Assembly (NCBI GenBank): GCA_025352765.1
Contig: JANXSI010000101.1
Location: 1-8,673, forward strand
Direction: 5' to 3'
DNA from: Devosia sp.
GTDB taxonomy: Bacteria; Pseudomonadota; Alphaproteobacteria; Rhizobiales; Devosiaceae
DNA: 8,673 nt
This document shows positions 1 through 5,936 of this stretch, piece by piece. The position numbers and the translations under genes are program-made. The number at the start of each line of letters is the position of its first letter. Within the stretch, counting starts at the first letter, position 1. The notes beneath the pieces were generated by a model that did not search any database, was not told the DNA's origin, and worked only from the letters and a program-made list of their open reading frames with translations.

Positions 1-90
1 TCGAAAATGTTCAGTCCGTACTGGCTGCGGGCGGGAGGAGGGGTGTTTGCCTTCCTAGGAATTTTCCTTGTTTGGGCCGATCGGGGCTGA
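1..90 (+). CDS. Possible 3' end of a membrane-protein reading frame (partial)
   Basis: The frame is open from the window edge to a TGA at 88-90. It contains an ATG at 7 and encodes a hydrophobic stretch (GGGVFAFLGIFLVWADRG) that could be one membrane helix. It may be the tail of a gene entering from the left or a chance frame. I do not recognise the protein, and no ribosome binding site is visible for the internal ATG because the window starts there. The following 130 bases up to 219 contain no gene I can support. Confidence 0.2.
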   Translation, partial: SKMFSPYWLRAGGGVFAFLGIFLVWADRG

Positions 91-219
91 ACCCGACCAT
101 TCGACGTCGCCCGCAGTTGGTCGCATTGCAATGCTCAGCTGGCCGGGCAACCTGTGAGTCAAAACACTGCGGACAACGGGTCTCGGATATGACCCAGGGT
201 CTGATTGGGGAGCGAGACG

Positions 220-360
220 ATGCAATATCGGGTTTTTGATCGACGGCGATGAGCGCCAATCGGCCGGCGGCCTGACCTATGACCGCAACGATCCCTTCAC
301 CGGCAGGCTCGCGACCCGCGCTGCGGCGGCCAACGTCGCCGACGCGATCGCGGCCGTGGA
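220..360 (+). pseudogene. N-terminal fragment of an aldehyde dehydrogenase (vanillin/salicylaldehyde dehydrogenase-like)
   Basis: In the frame starting at 221 the translation NIGFLIDGDERQSAGG, then DPFTGRLATRAAAANV and ADAIAAVDSA, matches the usual first 45 or so residues of NAD(P)-dependent aldehyde dehydrogenases of the vanillin/salicylaldehyde type (family pattern: a G(K/D) loop, then NPxTGExxxRAAAAxxxDAxAAVxAA). Intact members have about 480 residues, so more than 90% is missing, including the catalytic Cys and Glu. A good Shine-Dalgarno (GGGGAG, about 207-212) precedes ATG 220, but that ATG is one base out of frame with the homologous codons and reaches TGA after ten codons. The fragment ends where TrpB similarity begins, near 360. 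It is almost certainly non-functional. The family call rests on sequence recall, not a database search. Confidence 0.6.
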
Positions 361-852
361 CTCCGCACCTTCTACGACTTCCTCGATGAACCTTCGGTCA
401 AGCTCTACGGCGCCGAAGCCGGCGGCCATGGCATCGATGTCGAGAACGGCCACGCGGCCTCGATGACCGGCGGTCGCCCTGGCGTCCTCCACGGCAACCG
501 CACCTATCTGCTTCAGGATGCTGACGGCCAGATTCTGGAAGGTCATTCCATTTCGGCCGGCCTCGACTACCCGGGCGTCGGCCCCGAGCATTCCTACCTG
601 CACGACATCCATCGCGTCACCTACGCGCCGATCACCGACGACGAGGCGCTGGCCGCCTTCCAGCTCTGCACCAGGCTCGAGGGCATCATCCCGGCACTCG
701 AATCCGCGCACGGCCTCGCCCAGCTGATGAAAGTCGCGCCGACCATGGGCAAGGACGAAACCATCGTCCTCTGCCTCTCGGGCCGCGGCGACAAGGACGT
801 CGAGTCCGTCTGCCGCTATCTCGGCTTTACGGCGTCGACACGGTCCGACTGA
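361..852 (+). pseudogene. trpB: C-terminal fragment of tryptophan synthase beta subunit
   Basis: TrpB condenses indole and serine to tryptophan using pyridoxal phosphate. The frame through 361-852 reads FYDFLDEPSVKLYGAEAGGHGI, GGRPGVLHGNRTYLLQD, EGHSISAGLDYPGVGPEH, ITDDEALAAFQL and LSGRGDKDVESV, all strongly conserved in the C-terminal third of TrpB. About 160 residues remain of the usual 400 or so. The catalytic lysine, substrate loop and glycine-rich phosphate-binding loop (GGGSN) just upstream are missing, because similarity starts abruptly after that loop. The first internal ATG (463) has no clear ribosome binding site. The family normally ends soon after RYLG; here the frame continues with an unrelated tail (FTASTRSD) before TGA at 850-852, so the 3' end is also rearranged near 825. 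Neither trpF nor trpA is alongside. Recognition of TrpB is secure, and loss of function is very likely. Confidence 0.9.
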
Positions 853-1059
853 GGAAGTCGCTGCCCTCGAGCACGTCGGCGATGCGCTGGTTGGTGAGCC
901 GCAGCAGGCAGAACAGTTCGCTCTGCCGATCGGCGGGCTCGGTTGCGGTTCTCTGGACGCATTGTTGCAGCCGACGATCGGGTTACCGGGTCGCCTCGGA
1001 TCGCTGATCACCGACGAGATGGGACTTTGGGTGACGAGGCGGGCCAGCCCATGATTGAA
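827..1059 (-). pseudogene. Remnant resembling part of a LOV/PAS sensory-domain protein
   Basis: Reading leftwards, codons around 1059-958 give FNHGLARLVTQSP and SVISDPRRPGNPIVGCNNA. This resembles the start of a LOV-type PAS domain (family pattern: SPxxxVISDPRxPDNPIVxxNxAF), which binds flavin in blue-light sensors. The expected continuation (the TGY segment and the NCRFL motif with the photoactive cysteine) is absent. In another frame, 958-827 gives TATEPADRQSEL, then LRLTNQRIADVLEGSDFL, and a TAA at 829-827. TEP commonly follows the NCRFL motif, so an internal deletion with frameshift near 960-950 is one explanation. I do not recognise the terminal segment. Its stop codon overlaps the end of the trpB fragment, tail to tail. 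No start codon or complete domain can be assigned. It is probably debris, and the LOV assignment is tentative. Confidence 0.4.
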
Positions 1060-1283
1060 AGAAAGCTGTTTGGCCCAGGGAACTGCGCAACAAAGTGTGC
1101 CGTCCGTTCGGCATCTGGCGGCAAAGGTGGAGATCTTGCGTGGCCGGGAATGGCCAGCTCGGCCAAGTCGGCTTGCGTCCGGGTCTTGTCGATCGTGGCA
1201 GTAATGGTTAGTCGAGCTTGTGATGGCGTCTCAATCGATGTGGGCTCTTGATCCAAAACGAAAAACCTAGCGTAGCGATAGTC

Positions 1284-1309
1284 AGAGCGACAAATAGCCC
1301 AGTCGCTCT
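1284..1309. repeat. Perfect 8-bp inverted repeat (hairpin)
   Basis: AGAGCGAC (1284-1291) is followed after ten bases by its exact reverse complement GTCGCTCT (1302-1309). There is no T-run, so it is not a classical intrinsic terminator. It lies in the gene-poor stretch between the remnants on the left and the thioredoxin gene, only two bases from a second inverted repeat. Confidence 0.4.
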
Positions 1310-1310
1310 A

Positions 1311-1353
1311 GCGGGCGGGACCGTTTGCCCAGCCTCTTTGAGGTTCCGCCCGC
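1311..1353. repeat. GC-rich inverted repeat upstream of the thioredoxin gene
   Basis: GCGGGCGGGACC (1311-1322) pairs with GGTTCCGCCCGC (1342-1353), giving 11 Watson-Crick pairs and one G-U pair over 12 positions with a 19-base loop. It could be a hairpin in a transcript, a degraded element end, or a protein-binding site. Nothing in the sequence decides between these. Apart from this and the neighbouring repeat, I see no gene in 1060-1485. Confidence 0.35.
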
Positions 1354-1485
1354 CATAGCTGAATGAGTTTGATGAATGGCGATCCGGCGAGTTTTCGGCC
1401 ATCCGGCGAACTGACTAAACCTGCTCTGCTTAATCGTTCGGACGCCCCCTCTATCGAGCCAAAGCCGTTAATAAGAAAGTCACCT

Positions 1486-1875
1486 ATGATGAGAGTATCA
1501 AGCGTGCTCGCTACTGTACTAGTGCTTTCGTTGGCGGCGCTTCAGCCCGTCGGCGCTTTCGAGTTCAAGCCCTATGATGTCGCTACGGTCGATGCGGCCA
1601 TCGCATCGGGGCGCCCGGTCGTAGTGCATGTCTTTGCGCCATGGTGCCTTCAGTGCCGTGCGCAGGAAACAATTTTCAACCGGCTTTCCAAGGACCCCAG
1701 TTATGACGGTATCCGCTTCTACCGTGTCGACTACGATAAGCAAAAGGAAGTGGTCAAAGCACTGGGGACCCCGCGCTCGACGCTTATTGCCTTCAATGGG
1801 GGCGCCGAAGTAGCGAAGATGTCGTGGGGCACGAGCACGGCGTCCGTTCTGGGTGTCCTGGATACGGTCAAATAA
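1486..1875 (+). CDS. Exported thioredoxin-like protein (thiol-disulfide reductase partner)
   Basis: The 129-residue product has a signal peptide (MMRV, then a hydrophobic run VLATVLVLSLAAL, with likely cleavage after PVGA at about residue 22) and a thioredoxin fold. The active site is APWCLQC at about residues 46-52, followed by the typical VDYDKQ and a cis-proline region (LGTPRSTLIAF). Thioredoxin-like proteins of this kind act in the periplasm, reducing disulfides in client proteins. The frame is open upstream to an ATG at 1363, but ATG 1486 is chosen because the signal peptide begins there. The intervening 41 codons look non-coding, although the ribosome binding site (AAGAAAG) is weak. The CcdA-like gene downstream overlaps or abuts this stop codon, so the two are surely co-transcribed, and that membrane protein is the likely electron donor. 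The client is unknown; cytochrome c maturation, metal stress and cell-envelope repair are all possible. Confidence 0.88.
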   Translation: MMRVSSVLATVLVLSLAALQPVGAFEFKPYDVATVDAAIASGRPVVVHVFAPWCLQCRAQETIFNRLSKDPSYDGIRFYRVDYDKQKEVVKALGTPRSTLIAFNGGAEVAKMSWGTSTASVLGVLDTVK

Positions 1876-2590
1876 CGTGTTTGCTATAGGACTGGCGTTT
1901 CTGGCCGGCTTGTTGACTATCCTCAATCCCTGCGTTCTGCCGCTAGCGCCTATCGTTGTAGCCGGCGCGGCGGCTCGTGATCCGCGTGGACCTTTCGCGT
2001 TGGCACTTGGCCTCGCCCTGACTTTCGGAACTGTGGGCGGGCTGATTGCCTCGGCCGGTGCAGAACTGGGCGACAATGCAGTGCTGCGCTGGCTCTCTGC
2101 GCTTGTGATGATCGCCCTGGGGTTCGCGATCGCTTTGCCGTTAGTTTCTCATCTCGTCGAGCAGGTCTTGGCCCCGGTCGTAGCTCTGGGCCACAGGCTA
2201 TCCAGGCGGGTTCCCGCAACAGGGTTGTGGGGCCAGGCAGCACTTGGCGCTCTCTTGGCAATCCTCTGGGGACCGTGTGTGGGGCCAACACTGGGGGCTG
2301 CGCTCGTCCTCGCGGCCGGTACCGGAACCTTGTGGCTCGCCATGATTACCATGGCCGTCTTTGCCTTGGGCGCCGCCATATCGCTGCTGCTGGCGGGCTT
2401 TGTCGTCGGCCGAATGACAAGACTATCTAGGGCCGCGACGCGCAATTCCGCGCTGGTCGGACGGATAGTTTTCGGTGGAGTGCTCGTCGTTGTGGGTGTG
2501 TTCGCCCTCACGGGCTTTGATCGCTTTCTGGAGTCTACCCTCGTGCAGATCATGCCCGATTGGCTCGTCCTTTTTGCGACCCAGGTTTGA
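1853..2590 (+). CDS. CcdA/DsbD-family transmembrane thiol-electron transporter
   Basis: This roughly 245-residue, highly hydrophobic protein has about six membrane helices. It carries the paired cysteine motifs of the CcdA/DsbD family: NPCVLPL in the first helix (about residues 25-31) and GPCVGPTLG in the fourth (about 140-148). The family moves reducing equivalents from cytoplasmic thioredoxin through these two cysteines to periplasmic thioredoxin-like partners. The gene upstream supplies such a partner, so the pair looks like a DsbD split into two polypeptides without its N-terminal domain. Start choice is uncertain: GTG 1853 overlaps the thioredoxin gene by 23 bases, whereas GTG 1877 lies two bases after its stop and would begin at VFAIGLAFLAG. 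Neither has a strong ribosome binding site, which suggests translational coupling. The 49-base gap downstream, before the convergent ABC gene, shows no convincing terminator. Confidence 0.87.
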   Translation: MSWIRSNNVFAIGLAFLAGLLTILNPCVLPLAPIVVAGAAARDPRGPFALALGLALTFGTVGGLIASAGAELGDNAVLRWLSALVMIALGFAIALPLVSHLVEQVLAPVVALGHRLSRRVPATGLWGQAALGALLAILWGPCVGPTLGAALVLAAGTGTLWLAMITMAVFALGAAISLLLAGFVVGRMTRLSRAATRNSALVGRIVFGGVLVVVGVFALTGFDRFLESTLVQIMPDWLVLFATQV

Positions 2591-2639
2591 AGACAAGCTC
2601 CGCGGCTTTCGGAAATTGTAAGAGCCGATTTAGCTGTGT

Positions 2640-4508
2640 CTAGGCTTCGGCGGCCAACGGAATGCCGCCGGCCATCAGCCCCCACAGCTCGTCGGCACCA
2701 AGATGTTTTGCAACCCCGTCGTAAACGATACGGCCGAGGCTCAGAACGACGATGCGGTCGGCCAGCGCACGAACGGTGGAAAGATCGTGCGTCACGAGGA
2801 TGACTCCCGTGCCGCCCGCGGCGATCGAGCGGACGAGCGCGATCACCTGTGCTGTCTGCCTCACCCCGAGGGCCGCAGTCGGCTCGTCGAGGCATATCAG
2901 CTTGACGCGTTCCGAAAGCGAGCGGGCTATGGCGATCGATTGCCGCTGACCGCCTGATAGGGAGCGGACGAGGACGTTGGTGTCACTTAGGGTGACGCCC
3001 AGAGCGGCCAGCTTAGAGCGGCATTCTTCAGCAGCTCGCCGGTCGTCGCGGACAGGAATAAAGCCTAGCCAGCGTCGTGTGTGTTCGCGTCCCAGCATCA
3101 TGTTGTGGGTTACGCTAAGGTTTGAGCAGAGCGCCAGGTCCTGGTATACCGTCTCGAGACCCGCCGCGCGTGCATCGTGCGGGCTGCGGAATTCTACCGG
3201 CTTTCCCTCGAGCATCATCGATCCGGCATCCGGCTGGATGGCACCTGAGATGATCTTGACCAGGGTGCTCTTGCCCGCCCCATTGTCGCCGAGTAGGCAC
3301 ACAACCTCGCCCCTGCCGACCGAGAATGTTGCCTCCTCGAGCGCCGTTAGAGCACCATAGGATTTGCGCGCGTCGCGCACGGCGAATACGACGTCTGGGA
3401 ATGATCGGGACGCTTCGGCCTTAGTCGGCGCCGCCGCTGAGGAAGCGGCGCCTGCGGTGTTCCCCACCACCGTTGAGAACGCCGGCCGCGCGGTCCGGGC
3501 GCGCCGGCTGCGCATGCCGACCGCCATCTGGTCAGCAAACAGCGCCAGAAGCAGCATGCAGCCGACAGCTACGGACTGCCACCAGGACTGCAGGCCGACG
3601 AATATAAGGCCGGCATTGAGGATGCCGATAGTCGCAACGCCGATGGCGATCCCGAGCGGTCTCCCCGCGCCTCCAGAAAATGCCACGCCGCCGAGAATGG
3701 CCGCGGTCAGCACGTCGAGCTCGAATCCCGTCCCTATCGTCGGGGTAATGCTTCCAAGCCGTCCGGCAGTCAGCACGGCGACCAGCCCAATAAGCAATCC
3801 GTTGACGGCATAGAGCCCGACAACCGTCCGGCCCACAGGAACGCCGCAGAGCTCGGCGGCCTTTGGGTCGCCGCCGATGGCATAGATGCGAAGGCCGACG
3901 ACGGTGCGCGTCAGGACGAATGCACCGGCGACGAAGACCACGATTGCGATGATGACGGTGTACTGCACCTCGAAGAATTTGCCGCGGCCGAGGTCAAGCA
4001 ACGCCTGCGGAAAGCCGTATACGGCCGAGCTGCTGATGACGTAGGCGAGTCCACCATAGAGTGCGAGCATTGCGAGCGTGACGATCAGTGGAGAAATGCT
4101 GAGCCTGCGCACGAGGATGCCATTGATGAGCCCCAGAATGAAGCCCAGCGAAAGGCCAGTCGCCGCTGCCAGCATCGGGTTCTGCGTCGCCACCGCCACC
4201 TTGGCAACAATGATGCCGACTAGCGCGATCATGCTGCCGATCGATAGATCTACGTAGCCGGCGATAAGGAGGGCCGAGGTGCCGAGCACCGCAATCAGGA
4301 TTGAAGTCGAGTTCACCCCGATCGTGATGAAATTTTCGACCCTCAGGAAGGATTGATTGAGGACCGAGAACAAGACCACTAGCGCGACCGCAACCAGCGC
4401 CAGCCCGATACGCCCCGATGCTTCGCCAGGAGCCCGTGTTCCGAGCCTGAAGTTCCGGCCAAGCGAAGAAGCGCCCTCGGGCGTGGCTGCAGCGTGTTCC
4501 GTGTTCAT
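2640..4508 (-). CDS. Sugar ABC importer: permease and ATPase fused in one polypeptide
   Basis: The 622-residue product joins two normally separate subunits. Residues 30-335 or so form an RbsC/FrcC-type permease with many membrane helices and the signatures AGYVDLSIGS (83-92) and AILGGVAFSGGAGRP (270-284). After an Ala/Arg-rich linker (about 333-369) comes one ABC ATPase domain: Walker A GDNGAGKST (407-415), Q-loop VYQDLAL, signature LSGGQRQ (517-523), Walker B LICLDEP (537-543) and the switch histidine in LVTHD. RbsA-type ATPases have two such domains; this has one, as FrcA does. It would power uptake of a monosaccharide delivered by the binding protein encoded just upstream. ATG 4508 is preferred, with AAGGG about ten bases before it; an in-frame GTG at 4535 is possible. 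The reading frame is continuous across the linker, so the fusion looks real. The substrate cannot be read from sequence; ribose, xylose and fructose are all plausible. Confidence 0.93.
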   Translation of the reverse strand: MNTEHAAATPEGASSLGRNFRLGTRAPGEASGRIGLALVAVALVVLFSVLNQSFLRVENFITIGVNSTSILIAVLGTSALLIAGYVDLSIGSMIALVGIIVAKVAVATQNPMLAAATGLSLGFILGLINGILVRRLSISPLIVTLAMLALYGGLAYVISSSAVYGFPQALLDLGRGKFFEVQYTVIIAIVVFVAGAFVLTRTVVGLRIYAIGGDPKAAELCGVPVGRTVVGLYAVNGLLIGLVAVLTAGRLGSITPTIGTGFELDVLTAAILGGVAFSGGAGRPLGIAIGVATIGILNAGLIFVGLQSWWQSVAVGCMLLLALFADQMAVGMRSRRARTARPAFSTVVGNTAGAASSAAAPTKAEASRSFPDVVFAVRDARKSYGALTALEEATFSVGRGEVVCLLGDNGAGKSTLVKIISGAIQPDAGSMMLEGKPVEFRSPHDARAAGLETVYQDLALCSNLSVTHNMMLGREHTRRWLGFIPVRDDRRAAEECRSKLAALGVTLSDTNVLVRSLSGGQRQSIAIARSLSERVKLICLDEPTAALGVRQTAQVIALVRSIAAGGTGVILVTHDLSTVRALADRIVVLSLGRIVYDGVAKHLGADELWGLMAGGIPLAAEA

Positions 4509-4583
4509 TCGGGATTGACCCTTACACAACGTCACCGGCGACCCCAGTGCCTCTGGAGCCGCCGGCGGTGTTGACTGCGTTGC

Positions 4584-5747
4584 TTACTTCGCTTCGGACG
4601 ACCAGGGGAAGTTCACGTATTGGTCGCGCGTGTCGTAGCAGATATTGCCGTACATTTTGAGGTAGTAGTCGCGCCGCGCCGGGTCCTTATAGACTGCGGC
4701 GGGATCGGCGAGGTCGGCCTCGTACTGTGCGAGGTTATCGCTGGTCAGCGCGCTCGGCAGGATATCCATCGCCTGGGGAATGCTTTTGCCTTCGAGCCAG
4801 TCGGCAGCATGCTGGCCGAGCGCATATCCGAACACCGGCGACGACAATGAGATGCTCGCCTTGTAGGGGCCGTTGCCCTTCTTGATTTCGGCCACCGCCT
4901 CCGGCTCGCCGTCAATGCCGCCGAGGAACTGGTCGGGCCGTGCCTTGCCGGCCGCCTGGAGCGCCGCAAGCGCGCCAAGGACGACCGTGTCGGCACCGAG
5001 GATCACGTCGACGTCGGGGTGGGCCTGCAGGATGGTGCTCACAGTCGCAAACCCACCTTCCTTGTTGACCGGGTTGGGCGTGACGTCGGCGACGATGGTG
5101 ACGCCGGGGAGGGCCTTCAAGCCATCTCGCATTGCGGCAAACCGCGGTGCAAGGAATTCGATCTGGTCCTGCGTCAGCAGGATGACGTTGGCTTTGCCGC
5201 CCAGATGATCCTTAATGTAGGCGACCGCCGCATCGGTGAGCGCCTTACCGGTGGCGTATTGCGGCGCATTGAGGAGTTCGGTGGCCGGCGGCGGCACGAT
5301 GGTTGAGACGTAGCCGCCCGCCCACATGATTTCCTGCAGGCTATGGCTGAGCGAGGCTGGATCGACCGGCGCGGCAACAACCGCGCCGACCTTGGAGCTC
5401 AGGAACAACTGAACGTCGGCCACCATCTTGGCGGCGTCGTTGTTCGCCGTGGCGCGGCGATACTCGAGGCCGCGATCTTTGGCGGCCAGTGCCAGTCCGT
5501 GATCTACGCCCTGCATGAACTCGCGCTCATTGTCTTGAGCGAAGGCCAGGACCTTGGATAGACCCGGCGGGACCGCGCACGCGGCAGCCTTCGGATCGAA
5601 TGGCGCAAACTTGGTCTGCACCGTAATGCCCGACGGCCCATCCTGGGCGCTGGAGATGGCAGTGCTCCCGAGCAGCATTGCGCCGGCCAGCAATGCGACT
5701 GGCAACGCTGCTCTCCGCCAGCCGGATAGCTTCTTTTCGATGGTCAT
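4584..5747 (-). CDS. Periplasmic sugar-binding protein of an ABC importer (RbsB-type)
   Basis: The 387-residue protein starts with a clear signal peptide: basic MTIEKKLSGWRR, a hydrophobic core ALLAGAMLLG, and likely cleavage after ISSA at residue 34. It continues as a type 1 periplasmic binding protein: VLAFAQDNEREFMQGV opens the first lobe, VGAVVAAPVDP and ANVILLTQDQ follow, then DVDVILGADTVVLGALAAL and FLGGIDGEPEAV in the second lobe. Such proteins capture a sugar and deliver it to the permease, here encoded 75 bases downstream. Two cysteines, C57 near the mature N-terminus and C370 near the C-terminus, could form a disulfide that ties the ends together. The C-terminal extension (NICYDTRDQYVNFPWSS) is longer than in ribose-binding protein. 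ATG 5747 has a strong GGGAGG ribosome binding site. The ligand is unknown. Confidence 0.92.
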   Translation of the reverse strand: MTIEKKLSGWRRAALPVALLAGAMLLGSTAISSAQDGPSGITVQTKFAPFDPKAAACAVPPGLSKVLAFAQDNEREFMQGVDHGLALAAKDRGLEYRRATANNDAAKMVADVQLFLSSKVGAVVAAPVDPASLSHSLQEIMWAGGYVSTIVPPPATELLNAPQYATGKALTDAAVAYIKDHLGGKANVILLTQDQIEFLAPRFAAMRDGLKALPGVTIVADVTPNPVNKEGGFATVSTILQAHPDVDVILGADTVVLGALAALQAAGKARPDQFLGGIDGEPEAVAEIKKGNGPYKASISLSSPVFGYALGQHAADWLEGKSIPQAMDILPSALTSDNLAQYEADLADPAAVYKDPARRDYYLKMYGNICYDTRDQYVNFPWSSEAK

Positions 5748-5755
5748 GAGTCCGT

Positions 5756-5764
5756 TCCTCCCTC
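5756..5764 (-). promoter_or_regulatory. Ribosome binding site of the sugar-binding protein gene
   Basis: Minus-strand GAGGGAGGA lies about nine bases before ATG 5747 and is the strongest Shine-Dalgarno in the window. It fits high expression of a binding protein relative to its permease and supports this start. Confidence 0.7.
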
Positions 5765-5870
5765 GGTGATCTGATTGTCCGGTAGCGGCGGTTTCGCCTT
5801 GCGCCGGGGTTCGCGGCTCTGCCGTACGCAGGGCGCCACGCCTCTCTCATTTGCCAGTAATTCATCTTCC

Positions 5871-5889
5871 AGGTTTTGAGTCAAAAACT
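5871..5889. promoter_or_regulatory. Operator-like palindrome over a possible promoter of the importer genes
   Basis: AGGTTTTGA-G-TCAAAAACT is a 19-bp palindrome centred on 5880, with 8 of 9 positions in each arm symmetric. Read on the minus strand it contains TTGACT (5884-5879), a good -35 hexamer, although the matching -10 further downstream is poor. It lies about 125 bases before the binding-protein start codon and outside any gene. A dimeric regulator bound here would block RNA polymerase. The divergently encoded ROK protein is the obvious local candidate, but this is inference. Confidence 0.5.
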
Positions 5890-5893
5890 TTTT

Positions 5894-5909
5894 CCAGTGG
5901 AAGTAGTAA
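5894..5909. promoter_or_regulatory. Candidate operator, copy 1 of a shared 16-bp motif
   Basis: CCAGTGGAAGTAGTAA matches CCAATGGAAGTACTAT at 6655-6670 in 13 of 16 positions. It includes a short palindrome, TTCCA-G-TGGAA (5892-5902), whose centre is 17 bp from the centre of the neighbouring 19-bp palindrome. It sits between the hydrolase stop and the binding-protein gene, upstream of the possible -35 box. Confidence 0.45.
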
Positions 5910-5936
5910 TTGGGCTGCCGTCGTATCGGATGTCGC

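Noticed and set aside
11..259. Minus-strand frame with a zinc-ribbon-like cysteine pattern (CPQC and CNATNC)
   Set aside because: The cysteine spacing is suggestive, but there is no clear ribosome binding site, and it overlaps the aldehyde dehydrogenase fragment in antisense. No family is recognised.
277..1011. 244-codon open frame on the minus strand
   Set aside because: It is mostly antisense to the unmistakable TrpB coding sequence and is open because of GC-rich codon bias. Only its first codons overlap the LOV-like remnant.
1070..1140. Possible IS630-type transposase remnant on the minus strand
   Set aside because: A few residues (STFAA and a later acidic/aromatic pattern) recalled IS630 transposases, but no DDE motif or terminal repeats could be found.
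1363..1485. N-terminal extension of the thioredoxin protein from ATG 1363
   Set aside because: The extra 41 residues precede a complete signal peptide and would block its function, so ATG 1486 is the better start.
2603..2627. Possible terminator between the convergent CcdA and ABC genes
   Set aside because: Only a five-pair stem (CGGCT/AGCCG) with a 15-base loop and no T-run.
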